The notes beneath the pieces were generated by a model. The model was not told the DNA's origin. It did no database searches and saw only the letters and a program-made list of their open reading frames with translations. A DNA stretch of 64,000 nucleotides from Holophaga foetida DSM 6591 (GTDB lineage Bacteria > Acidobacteriota > Holophagae > Holophagales > Holophagaceae), in contig NZ_KI912268.1 of assembly GCF_000242615.2 (NCBI RefSeq), positions 1,889,477 through 1,953,476 on the forward strand, read 5' to 3'. A program made the position numbers and the translations under genes. Below, one piece after another: positions 17,150 through 24,859 of the stretch; the first letter of the stretch is position 1, and each line of letters starts with the position of its first letter.

Positions 17150-18478
17150 CTACCTCACCTTCATCAGTTCCGTCCGCCGCCGATCCTTTTTGTAGGGAGC
17201 AGGGGCGACGGTAGCCTTGATCCTCTTCGTAGGACCGCCAGGGACGCCCCAAAGGACCTCCACCTCGGTCCCAGGGACATTGAGCTCTGCATCAATCACG
17301 CAGAGGGAGATCATCTTCCGGAAGTAGTAGCTGTAGCAGCGCGAAGAGGAGATGCCCACCATCCTGCCATCCTTCAAGGTTTTCATGATCTCGCCGCCGA
17401 TCCGACGCGGGAGTTCCATGTAGTGGTAGGCATCGCCGGGCCTGAGATAGGAGGCGCTGACATCCAGGACATCCTCGGTGCTCCACTCCAGGCTGCAGAT
17501 GGTTTGCTTGGGGTTAGCGACCTCTTGCCGAAGGATCTCGCAACCTGGAAATTCGTGATCGAAGCAGAGGGTCTTGCCCCATCCCAGCTCCACAGGGCTG
17601 TGCATATAGTCCAGCACGTTATCCAGGTTGCCACTGGTCCCACCATTCCTTGGATCGATCTGGTTTCCAACAGGCCCGAGGAACTTCAGGAACCCCTGCT
17701 GGTCCGGATCGGTCTCATCGAAAATGCCCGGGCAGTAATCAAGGACCGTCGTGGGATAGCAGGCCTCCACGTGGTTCACACACTTGGTCTGTCCCCCCAG
17801 GCGTCGGAGGCCAAAGGCCTTTCCCGCTTCCAGGATGGTGTTGTAGATCTCCAGGGCCTGGGAGGCCGGACCAGACAGTTCAAATCCGATCTCGCCGGAC
17901 ATCCCCTGGCGGAGGAAGTTCACCGGGACGCCACACAGCTCGAAATCCCGGCACCGCATGAAGGGAAGCTCCTTCAGCTCCGCCCCCACCAGAGACTCGA
18001 GGAGCGCCAGACTGGTGGGCCCCTGGACCTGGAAGAGGAAGCGGTCGTTGGTGTTCGGGGTCAGGACTGCGTTGAATCCACCCTGGTAGAACTTGTACAT
18101 GGCCCAGAGGACCCCCAGCCCCCCCGTGAGCTGGAATGCATCTTCCGCCAAGCGGATCAGCACCTGGTCGCCCACCACCTTGCCCATCTTGTTGGTGAAG
18201 ACCACGTGCTTGGCCTGCCCGATATCGTATTTCTTGGCATTGAAGCCGGAGAGGCTCTGAAAGAAGGCCAGGGCATCAGGTCCCTGAAGGTGAAGCTTGA
18301 TCAGAGGGCTCCAGTCCCCGATGAAGCAGGTCTCCTTCCAGGACATGCTCTCATCTCGCCAGTCCGTATATTCGCTGGGCTCATAAGTCGTGATGAAGAG
18401 CTGGTAGTTGGTTGGCCTCGGGTCCATCGGAACCATGAGGGCGTGGGGAAGTGTAGGCAGACCGGTGGTGGGCTCCAT
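17150..18478 (-). CDS. GcvT/LigM-like tetrahydrofolate-dependent O-demethylase
   Basis: 442 residues of the aminomethyltransferase (GcvT) superfamily. The length and the C-terminal barrel (PGTEVEVLWG...KRIKATV) resemble LigM/DesA-type aromatic O-demethylases more than glycine-cleavage T-protein (about 370). LigM moves the methyl group of vanillate or 3-O-methylgallate to tetrahydrofolate. The central GMSGEIGFELSGP matches the family signature. No gcvH/gcvP lie nearby, which argues against glycine cleavage. Given the phloroglucinol genes, a methoxyaromatic substrate is the best guess. An AraC gene lies just upstream on the same strand and a palindrome sits before the start. Confidence 0.7.
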   Translation of the reverse strand: MEPTTGLPTLPHALMVPMDPRPTNYQLFITTYEPSEYTDWRDESMSWKETCFIGDWSPLIKLHLQGPDALAFFQSLSGFNAKKYDIGQAKHVVFTNKMGKVVGDQVLIRLAEDAFQLTGGLGVLWAMYKFYQGGFNAVLTPNTNDRFLFQVQGPTSLALLESLVGAELKELPFMRCRDFELCGVPVNFLRQGMSGEIGFELSGPASQALEIYNTILEAGKAFGLRRLGGQTKCVNHVEACYPTTVLDYCPGIFDETDPDQQGFLKFLGPVGNQIDPRNGGTSGNLDNVLDYMHSPVELGWGKTLCFDHEFPGCEILRQEVANPKQTICSLEWSTEDVLDVSASYLRPGDAYHYMELPRRIGGEIMKTLKDGRMVGISSSRCYSYYFRKMISLCVIDAELNVPGTEVEVLWGVPGGPTKRIKATVAPAPYKKDRRRTELMKVR

Positions 18479-18505
18479 GGTGGGGCTCCTTTTGAAGGGT
18501 TGTGA

Positions 18506-18534
18506 ATAATGAAGTTGTGGCAGAACTTCATTAT
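18506..18534. promoter_or_regulatory. Perfect palindrome upstream of LigM-like gene
   Basis: ATAATGAAGTT (18506-18516) and AACTTCATTAT (18524-18534) are perfect 11-bp arms around a 7-nt spacer, centred about 42 bp upstream of the demethylase start. It could be an operator, or a terminator of the AraC gene that ends at 18594. Confidence 0.6.
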
Positions 18535-18593
18535 CCGCTGGCTTCCCGGCCGGGTGCCACAGCTCCGACTATGCATTTCACGACGTTCTGCTA

Positions 18594-19637
18594 TCAGAAT
18601 CCGCAGTCTGAACGGAACTGCTCCGGACTCATCCCCGTAGCCCTTGCGAAAGCCCTTGAGAAGTTTGCGGCCTGGGAGAAGCCGAGCGCGAAGGCGATCT
18701 CCTTCACAGACATCCCGGGGACGGAAAGCATCTGCTTCGCCCGTTCCACCAGAACCTCATTCTGGAGTCGGCGGAAGGAGGTCCCCTCCCGGGTCAGGGC
18801 CGCCTGGAGCGAGCGTTCAGAGATGCCGAGGCGACAGGAGACCGCAGAGAGATCCAACGACCCGCTGGCCCCCGCCTCTATGAGCAGATTCAGGATCTTT
18901 CGCTGCAGAGAGGTCCGGCCGGAGTCCGCCTCGACCATGGCATGGAAGCTCGATTCACAGAAGGCCCGCACCCTGTCATTGGCCATGGGCAAGGGCCGAG
19001 CGGCCCAGGCCCATGGAAGGAGGAGCTCGGAGAAGGGTTGGTCGAAGCGAACCTCGAAGGGGAGGAAGCGGGCGTAGAGCTCCCGGTGAGGAGGCGGAGG
19101 ATAGGCAAAGGAAGCCCGGCAGCGGGACCAGTCCTGGCCCGGCAGTTCCTCAGTTACCACCCGGACCCCCGTCATGACGACCTGTTCCACCAACAGGGGA
19201 TCCGAGGCAATGAGCGGTGGACGGCCCAGATACCGGCTGACGAGGAACTCGCCCTCCCGGAAGACCTGCAACTGCAGATAGTGCCCCCAACAGTGCGAGA
19301 AGGCTTCGCAGGAAAAGCCCCCCATCTCCCAGAGTGAGGCTTGAGTCAGAAAGCCGATGCCGAAGAAGCCGAAGGTCGCATTCCGCTTGCGGTCACCCAG
19401 CTTGAGACCCAGTCCGCGGACTACGCCCAGATCATCCAGGCGTCTGACTACAGACATGTATTCTTCGAAACTCGGACTATCGAAAGCGCCGTCTGGGCGA
19501 ATCCCCGCCAAAAGCTCCGGATAGAGTCTCCCTTGTCCCTCCTCGGACAGCACTGCCTGAAGATCCGCGAGATACCGCTCGTGCATCTTCAGGCGCTCGG
19601 TGAAGAGGTTAGGGGCATTAGGCAAGGTGATACTCAT
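18594..19637 (-). CDS. AraC-family regulator
   Basis: 347 residues, an arabinose-binding-like N-terminal domain and C-terminal double HTH (CRLGISERSLQAALTREGTSFRRL, then IAFALGFSQAANFSRAF and ATGMSPEQFR). It is clearly related to the regulator at 11735. It lies 115 bp upstream of the LigM-like gene on the same strand and is divergent from the SDR gene at 20038; both are candidate targets. Confidence 0.83.
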   Translation of the reverse strand: MSITLPNAPNLFTERLKMHERYLADLQAVLSEEGQGRLYPELLAGIRPDGAFDSPSFEEYMSVVRRLDDLGVVRGLGLKLGDRKRNATFGFFGIGFLTQASLWEMGGFSCEAFSHCWGHYLQLQVFREGEFLVSRYLGRPPLIASDPLLVEQVVMTGVRVVTEELPGQDWSRCRASFAYPPPPHRELYARFLPFEVRFDQPFSELLLPWAWAARPLPMANDRVRAFCESSFHAMVEADSGRTSLQRKILNLLIEAGASGSLDLSAVSCRLGISERSLQAALTREGTSFRRLQNEVLVERAKQMLSVPGMSVKEIAFALGFSQAANFSRAFARATGMSPEQFRSDCGF

Positions 19638-20037
19638 CCAGGGTGTAGGCGATTATACAGGGTCCCGCCGCATCGGCGCTGAATACTCCATGGTCCTGAA
19701 CGTCCGAGTCCGTTGTCGGCTTGGTCCTGGGCTCTTCCTGTAGGCTGCGTCAGAGAGGAGGAGTCACCCCGATGCTAGGTGATCGTCAAGCCAGGTGGAC
19801 TGGTCCATCTGACCATCTAGGAACTCGGCAAAATCCGTGGCCTGGGCCAAGTGACCGACAGAGAAGGGTCCGTCACCCGGAGCTGAAGCCATAAGGCAAA
19901 AACCATCTTGATGCAGGTTGTTTTGAGCATGGCGCAATATGCAATACAGTTGGCGCATTCCAACAATGCATTCAAAACACCCTACTCCTAGTCTTGGAAC
20001 CGTGGGGTATATCCCACCACCCAATCAGGAGATCGGT
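19638..20037. promoter_or_regulatory. Divergent control region with 21-bp-spaced direct repeats
   Basis: 400 bp without a gene. TGGCGCAAT at 19930 and TGGCGCATT at 19951 are direct repeats exactly 21 bp apart, the two-helical-turn spacing typical of AraC-family half-sites. They lie about 85-110 bp before the SDR start. Two AraC genes flank the region (18594 and 20800). Confidence 0.5.
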
Positions 20038-20787
20038 ATGAATCAGCCCGTAGCCCTCATCACCGGCGGTGCCACCGGCATCGGGAAGGCCACTGCGAAA
20101 AAGCTCGCCGCCAAGGGCATCACTGTCGTAATCAGTGGTCGCCGCAAGGAGATTGGAGCCGCAGCGGTCAAGGAAATCCAGGCGGTGGCCACCGGTGCCG
20201 CGGAAGTGCGGTTCATCCAAAATGACGTGGCTGACGAAAGTGCCGTCAAAGCGATGATCGACCAGATCGTCGCGGAGTTCGGTCGCCTCGACATGGCAGT
20301 CAACAACGCGGGAATATACAACGAAGCCGCCACCCTGGATCAATCGGACACTCAGAAGTTCCGCGCGATGATTGAAGTCAATGTCATGGGCGTCTACTAC
20401 AGCATGAAATACGAGATCGCGCAGATGCTCAAGCAGGGCGGAGGTTCGATCGTCAACCTGGCATCCATCGCAGGCCTGAACGGCTTCCAGTGGACGGGGA
20501 CCTATGTCGGCACCAAACACTCCGTGGTCGGCTTGACCAAATCAGCGGCACTCGATCATGCCGCCCAGGGTATCCGCATCAATGCCGTGGCCCCAGGTGC
20601 CATCCGAACGGATATCATCGCCGATCAGATCAAGATAGACGAGCCTGGATTGGCGGCGGCGCACCCCATTGGCCGTATTGGCGAACCGGAAGAGATTGCC
20701 AATGGCATCGCCTGGTTACTCTCGGAGGAAGCGAGCTTCGTCGTCGGCCATATCCTGAACATCGATGGCGGCTTCCAGGCCAAGTAG
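20038..20787 (+). CDS. Short-chain dehydrogenase/reductase
   Basis: 249 residues of the classical SDR family. NAD(P) motif TGGATGIGKAT at the N-terminus, NNAG in AVNNAGIYNEA, catalytic Ser in NLASIAGLNG and the Tyr/Lys pair in YVGTKHS (YxxxK). C-terminal NIDGGFQAK is typical. The first strand ends in SGRRKE, suggesting NADP preference. The start at 20038 follows CAGGAGATCGGT. It is followed 12 bp later by an AraC regulator. The substrate cannot be told; it differs clearly from the phloroglucinol-reductase candidate at 29402. Confidence 0.87.
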   Translation: MNQPVALITGGATGIGKATAKKLAAKGITVVISGRRKEIGAAAVKEIQAVATGAAEVRFIQNDVADESAVKAMIDQIVAEFGRLDMAVNNAGIYNEAATLDQSDTQKFRAMIEVNVMGVYYSMKYEIAQMLKQGGGSIVNLASIAGLNGFQWTGTYVGTKHSVVGLTKSAALDHAAQGIRINAVAPGAIRTDIIADQIKIDEPGLAAAHPIGRIGEPEEIANGIAWLLSEEASFVVGHILNIDGGFQAK

Positions 20788-20799
20788 AAAGGAGGCCCC

Positions 20800-21813
20800 A
20801 TGCCGACCCGGATGACGGATCAAGTCAAAATTCCTCAAGCATTCTGGGTCGGTCTCGCCGCTCTGGGCCTCACCCTCGACGAGGTGCTCCGACATGCGAA
20901 GCTGCCCGCTGCCCGCATTGCCCGCGAGGGTTCACTGCGCACCGAGGAGTTCTTCCTTCTCTGGCAGGCGATAGGCGAACTGGCCCCTGCCTGCGCCGCA
21001 GGGCTGAAGCTCGTCAAGGGACTCGACACCGCCATACTTCCGCCCTCCTTCCTCGCGGCCTACCACGCCCGAGATTTCCGGGATGCTCTCACGCGCATGG
21101 CACGCTTCAAGCACCTGTGTTCTCCGGAGATTCTCAAGATCACGGAGGGGCCGGAGGAATGCGTGATCGAGCCCGAGTGGCCCCACGGTGGAAAGATTGT
21201 TCCCGAAGCGCTTGTAGATGCAACCTTTGGTTCCCTGGTTCTTCTCGGGCGCCATGGCACGCGAACCAACCTTCACCCTAGCCGGGTGGAGTATATGTGC
21301 GCGGACGACAGGCCCGGCCTCCGGGAGGAGTTCTACGGGTGCAAGGTGATCTTCGGTTCGCGCCAGAATCGCCTGGTGTTCCGCGGTGCGGATCTGGACC
21401 TCCGGTTTGCCACCCACAATGCCGAGCTGCTGGCCATGCTGAATCCCGCATTGGAAGCGGCTTCGAGGGCGCTGGGCTTAAGCCTCAAGGCCACCGAACA
21501 AGTCCGACAGGTACTGCCCAGGTTCCTTTCGGCGGGCAGACCCGAGATCGACGCAGTGGCCAAGGAATTGGGGATGAGCGCGCGCAGCCTCCAACGCCGC
21601 ATCACCGAAGAGGGCTCCACCTTTCGGGACCTGCTGTCCCAGGCCCGTCAGGCATTGGCCCGTGAATACCTCCAGAATCCGTCCCTGGATCTGAAGGAGA
21701 TTGTCTACCTGCTGGGTTACGAGGACTCACCCTCCTTCTATCGCGCCTTCCGGCAGTGGGAGGGCACGACGCCCGCGGCCTGGCGATCCCGCCGAACCAC
21801 GCTTGAGAACTGA
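20800..21813 (+). CDS. AraC-family regulator
   Basis: 337 residues with an arabinose-binding-like N-terminal domain and C-terminal double HTH (ELGMSARSLQRRITEEGSTFRDL, then IVYLLGYEDSPSFYRAFRQWEG). A GAAAGGAGG ribosome site precedes the start. It is cotranscribed with the SDR gene just upstream, which it may control together with other genes. Confidence 0.85.
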   Translation: MPTRMTDQVKIPQAFWVGLAALGLTLDEVLRHAKLPAARIAREGSLRTEEFFLLWQAIGELAPACAAGLKLVKGLDTAILPPSFLAAYHARDFRDALTRMARFKHLCSPEILKITEGPEECVIEPEWPHGGKIVPEALVDATFGSLVLLGRHGTRTNLHPSRVEYMCADDRPGLREEFYGCKVIFGSRQNRLVFRGADLDLRFATHNAELLAMLNPALEAASRALGLSLKATEQVRQVLPRFLSAGRPEIDAVAKELGMSARSLQRRITEEGSTFRDLLSQARQALAREYLQNPSLDLKEIVYLLGYEDSPSFYRAFRQWEGTTPAAWRSRRTTLEN

Positions 21814-21870
21814 CGCACCGCCCTTACCCACCCAACACGCGAATATCTCCATCCTTCGCAAGGAGCCGAC

Positions 21871-21981
21871 ATGCCTCCCGTCTGGTTGATTACCGGAACC
21901 TCCCGAGGGCGCTGGGAAGCCATCAGCACAGCCACGGACTTCGGTTCACCTGCCCAACTGCCAGAGTTGCCGGAAGCCTAG
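21871..21981 (+). pseudogene. Remnant of a short-chain dehydrogenase gene
   Basis: A 36-codon frame starts MPPVWLITGTSRGRWEA, an SDR N-terminus with the TGxSRG cofactor loop, preceded by a good ribosome site (AAGGAGCCGAC). It then jumps to an unrelated-looking tail and stops. Most of the roughly 250-residue body is gone, apparently by an internal deletion. Confidence 0.55.
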
Positions 21982-21989
21982 GGGGCCCC

Positions 21990-22682
21990 ATGAAAGTCGT
22001 CTTGTTCGGATCCACCGGAATGATTGGCCAGGGTGTTCTGCGTGAATGCCTGCGTGACAGCACCGTCACGCAGGTCCTCACGGTGGTGCGGTCGGCCACG
22101 GGGCGAACGCACCCCAAGCTGAAGGAGGTCTGCACACCGGACCTATTCGATCTGACTGGGCTGGAACCCGATCTCCAAGGGGCCGATGCCTGCTTCGATT
22201 GTCTCGGAGTCTCGGCTGTCGGAATGGGTGAGGCCGACTACGCGCGGCTCACCTACGACCTCACCCTGTCCATCGCGGAGACCCTGGTTCGCCTGAATCC
22301 CGGCATGACCTTCATCTATGTCTCCGGCGCTGGAACGGACAGCAGCGAACAGGGCCGGTCCATGTGGGCAAGGGTCAAGGGACGCACCGAGAATGCGCTC
22401 CAGCGCCTTCCCTTCGGGCGGGTCTACCTCTTCCGCCCATGCTTCATCCAGCCACGGCACGGCATCCGCTCACGAACTCAGTGGTATCGCGTCTTCTATG
22501 CATTGAGCAGTCCCTTCATCTGGTTGATCAACAAGTTCGTCCCTGGGGTCGTCCTGAACACGGAGAGCCTCGGCTGGGCCATACTGACCGCAGCTCAGAA
22601 AGGTGCTCCGAAGGCCGTTCTGGAGGCGCGGGATCTGAACCTCCTGGCCAAGGCCCAGGCAACGCGGTGGAGGAGCGCCTGA
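21990..22682 (+). CDS. NAD(P)-binding epimerase-like protein, C-terminus altered
   Basis: 230 residues of the atypical SDR type: MKVVLFGSTGMIGQGVLREC gives the Rossmann loop and FIYVSGAGTDSSEQG the central strand. The last dozen residues (AQATRWRSA) are translated from IS3-like remnant DNA in another frame, so the native C-terminus may have been replaced. It may be a reductase or isomerase acting on a small metabolite; nothing more specific is visible. Confidence 0.65.
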   Translation: MKVVLFGSTGMIGQGVLRECLRDSTVTQVLTVVRSATGRTHPKLKEVCTPDLFDLTGLEPDLQGADACFDCLGVSAVGMGEADYARLTYDLTLSIAETLVRLNPGMTFIYVSGAGTDSSEQGRSMWARVKGRTENALQRLPFGRVYLFRPCFIQPRHGIRSRTQWYRVFYALSSPFIWLINKFVPGVVLNTESLGWAILTAAQKGAPKAVLEARDLNLLAKAQATRWRSA

Positions 22683-22760
22683 TCCAGACCCTGAAGCTGG
22701 AGTGCATCTGGCGAAAGGACTGGGAGACCCTCCCATTTGTATCGCAACTACAGGAAAGTC
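22655..22760 (+). pseudogene. IS3-type transposase (OrfB) fragment
   Basis: In frame 2 the DNA reads GNAVEERLIQTLKLECIWRKDWE, matching the conserved C-terminal part of IS3-family integrases, where the NAxxERLxRTLKxE motif holds the last catalytic Glu. About 35 codons are recognisable before it degenerates. No inverted repeats or other IS parts were found nearby. Confidence 0.6.
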
Positions 22761-22799
22761 GAGCGCCTCTTACGGTGCAAACTCTATCCACTGTCGCCT

Positions 22800-23085
22800 A
22801 ATGCAGGATCCGGGTTAAAGAATTGCGAGTGCAGCGTCCAGGCCTCGCGGAGCCTGGGGGTGGAGACGCCCCCGGTAGTCCGCACTTCCAACAGCTACCG
22901 GAATCCGGTCCAGGCCCGTAATCCAATGCTCGGCGAAGCTCTGCCATCCAATGCTGTGCAGTGGCAGAAGGCGGCCCTCTGCGGAAACCAGGGAAGGATC
23001 GATGGCAAAATGCTGCTCGTAGCGATCGAAGGATTCCATCGTCGACTTGTTAGTCAGCATGAGAGCGACATGAATAAATCAAATG
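22800..23085 (-). pseudogene. Fragment of an EthD-like gene
   Basis: Read on the minus strand this gives IHVALMLTNKSTMESF...RLLPLHSIGWQSFAEHWITGLD...DYRGRLHP, clearly similar to residues about 25-105 of the protein at 48906-49793. An in-frame stop precedes the IHVALM segment and the frame ends soon after HPQAPRG. Only about a quarter of the gene remains. Confidence 0.75.
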
Positions 23086-23248
23086 GCCATCATTCACGAA
23101 TTTGATCGCACGAAGCCGAGCGGACACAGCCGATCCAGGCGGAGATGCGGGAGCGGTTCGAGATTCAGGCGAAGCACCCCAATGCCACCAAGAAGGCACG
23201 GGGGATCGCTTGGCTACGTCGCGGGCTGGGTCCCCCCGGGCTCCTGTG
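23086..23248. other. Unassigned remnant-rich DNA
   Basis: Between the EthD-like fragment and the LysR stop the plus strand can be read as QAEMRERFEIQAKHPNATKKARGIAW, which looks protein-like but has no start or recognised family. Together with the IS3 and EthD fragments this makes 22655-23248 a decayed zone. Confidence 0.35.
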
Positions 23249-24415
23249 TCAGCTCCTTCCGGTCCGGATGAGTTCCAGGAGCACCTGGAGTTCGGGTCGG
23301 GCGCCCTGGGTCGGCCAGGCCATGGCGTACTCGAAGGTCAGCTCTGGGTCCTCCAGTTCGATGGCTCTGAGACGACCACCGCCGTGCTGATCCGTGGTCT
23401 CCCGGGGCTGGATGGCGATGCCCCGCCCCATCTCCACCGCCAGCAGCAGGCTCGGAAAGTCGGGCACGAACTCCGCCCGACCGTAGTCCAGGCCGTGCCG
23501 GGCGAAGATGGCTCGGTGCCAGTCCACCCCCGGGCGGCTCATCTCGTCGCCCAGGCTGACCAGGGGCTGACCGTGAAGCTCCTCCAGCCTCAGGCTGCGC
23601 CGCCGGGCCAGGGGGTGATCCGGGGCCACCATGGCCAGCATGCGATCCTGGGCCAGGGGCTCTACATGGATCCCCTCGGGATGGGCATGCTCGAAGAGCA
23701 TGGTGAAGCCGCAGTCGATCTCTCCCCCCAGGATGGCCTCGAACATCCGGGCCAGGGGGGTATAGCGCATCTGCACCTGGGTGGCCGGGAAGGCGCTGCT
23801 GAAGCGCCGGAGGACCTGAGGCAGGAAGCGCATCTCCAGCCCCCCCAGGAAGCCGAGAGTCAGCTGCCCCCCCTCCTGGGCCGCCAGGCACTGGCAGCGA
23901 CGGAGCAGGTCCTCGTAGTCCCGGAGCAGCGGCTCCGCCAGGCGGAAGAAGCCGTAGCCCGCCTCCGACAGCTCCACCACCCGGGAGGAGCGATCGAAGA
24001 GGCGGCAGCCCACGGCCTTCTCCAACTCGGCGATCTGGTAGCCGAAGGCCGACTGGGTCAAGCAGACCTCTTGGGCAGCCTTGGTGAAGCTGCGCCACTT
24101 GGCCGCCACCAGGAAGCAGCGGAGGCGCGGAAAGTCCGGAAGCCCCTCGTCCCCGGAAGGCACGCCGCAGCACTCGGCCACCCCCCGGGCGTATTCCAGG
24201 CAAATGCGCCGCAACTCCCGGTAGAGCAGACTCCCCGCCGGGCTGAGGTGGATGCCCTTGCCGACCTTCGCCATCAGCGTGAGCCCCAGGGAAGCCTCGA
24301 TGGAGGCAAGCTGATAGCTCACCCCAGACTGGGAGAGCCCGATGGCCCGCGCGGCGCGGGTGTAGTGAAGATGCTCCCCGACGGCCAGGAAGCACTTGAG
24401 CTGCCTACGGTCCAC
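23249..24415 (-). CDS. LysR-type regulator with two tandem HTH domains
   Basis: 388 residues, about 90 more than usual. Residues 1-70 form one LysR HTH (RRQLKCFLAVGEHLHYTRAARAI, SQSGVSYQLASIEASLG). Residues about 94-165 form a second one (RLRCFLVAAKWRSFTKAAQEV, TQSAFGYQIAELEKAVG). A single substrate-binding domain follows. The frame is continuous, so this is a tandem DNA-binding arrangement, not two genes. It lies 25 bp after the tetraheme cytochrome gene on the same strand, probably in one operon with the cytochrome and flavoprotein. Confidence 0.87.
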   Translation of the reverse strand: MDRRQLKCFLAVGEHLHYTRAARAIGLSQSGVSYQLASIEASLGLTLMAKVGKGIHLSPAGSLLYRELRRICLEYARGVAECCGVPSGDEGLPDFPRLRCFLVAAKWRSFTKAAQEVCLTQSAFGYQIAELEKAVGCRLFDRSSRVVELSEAGYGFFRLAEPLLRDYEDLLRRCQCLAAQEGGQLTLGFLGGLEMRFLPQVLRRFSSAFPATQVQMRYTPLARMFEAILGGEIDCGFTMLFEHAHPEGIHVEPLAQDRMLAMVAPDHPLARRRSLRLEELHGQPLVSLGDEMSRPGVDWHRAIFARHGLDYGRAEFVPDFPSLLLAVEMGRGIAIQPRETTDQHGGGRLRAIELEDPELTFEYAMAWPTQGARPELQVLLELIRTGRS

Positions 24416-24440
24416 CTGGATCCTCCAGCCCTCATTCTAC

Positions 24441-24791
24441 TCAGGGGCGGAAGGGGAAATCCTGGTGGCACTGGGCGCAGACCACTTCCGCCGCCTTGTG
24501 GCCGTGGTGGCAGAGGTTGCACTCCCCGCTGGCGTTGACCACGTGGTTGTCGTGGGGGTTGGGCTTGATGGTGCGGGTACGCTTGGCCGTGGCCTCCCAG
24601 CTCTCGTGGCAGCTCAGGCACTGATCGCTCTCTACCGCCTGCCTGGAGCCCTCGCCGTGGCAGTCGGCGCAGGCCAGGCCGGCGGCCTTGTGGCGATCGG
24701 CCAGAAGCGGCCGGGGCTTGTCCTCGGCCCCCGCAAGGGCCACGGCCCCCAGGGCGAGAACGGTGAATAGCGAGATCATGGCAGTGCGCAC
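24441..24791 (-). CDS. Periplasmic tetraheme cytochrome c
   Basis: 116 residues. A signal peptide (SLFTVLALGAVALAGA) is followed by four CxxCH sites at about residues 41, 58, 91 and 105. Spacing and size match the small tetraheme domain that is fused to the flavin domain in flavocytochrome c fumarate reductases; here it is separate. It is directly downstream of the Tat-exported flavoprotein (68 bp) and should pass electrons to it in the periplasm. Confidence 0.9.
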   Translation of the reverse strand: MRTAMISLFTVLALGAVALAGAEDKPRPLLADRHKAAGLACADCHGEGSRQAVESDQCLSCHESWEATAKRTRTIKPNPHDNHVVNASGECNLCHHGHKAAEVVCAQCHQDFPFRP

Positions 24792-24859
24792 AAAGGTCCT
24801 GTCAGGAAGGCGGGAGGCCGCGCTAACGGCACTCCCGCGCTCGGGTGGAGAAAAGGGGA

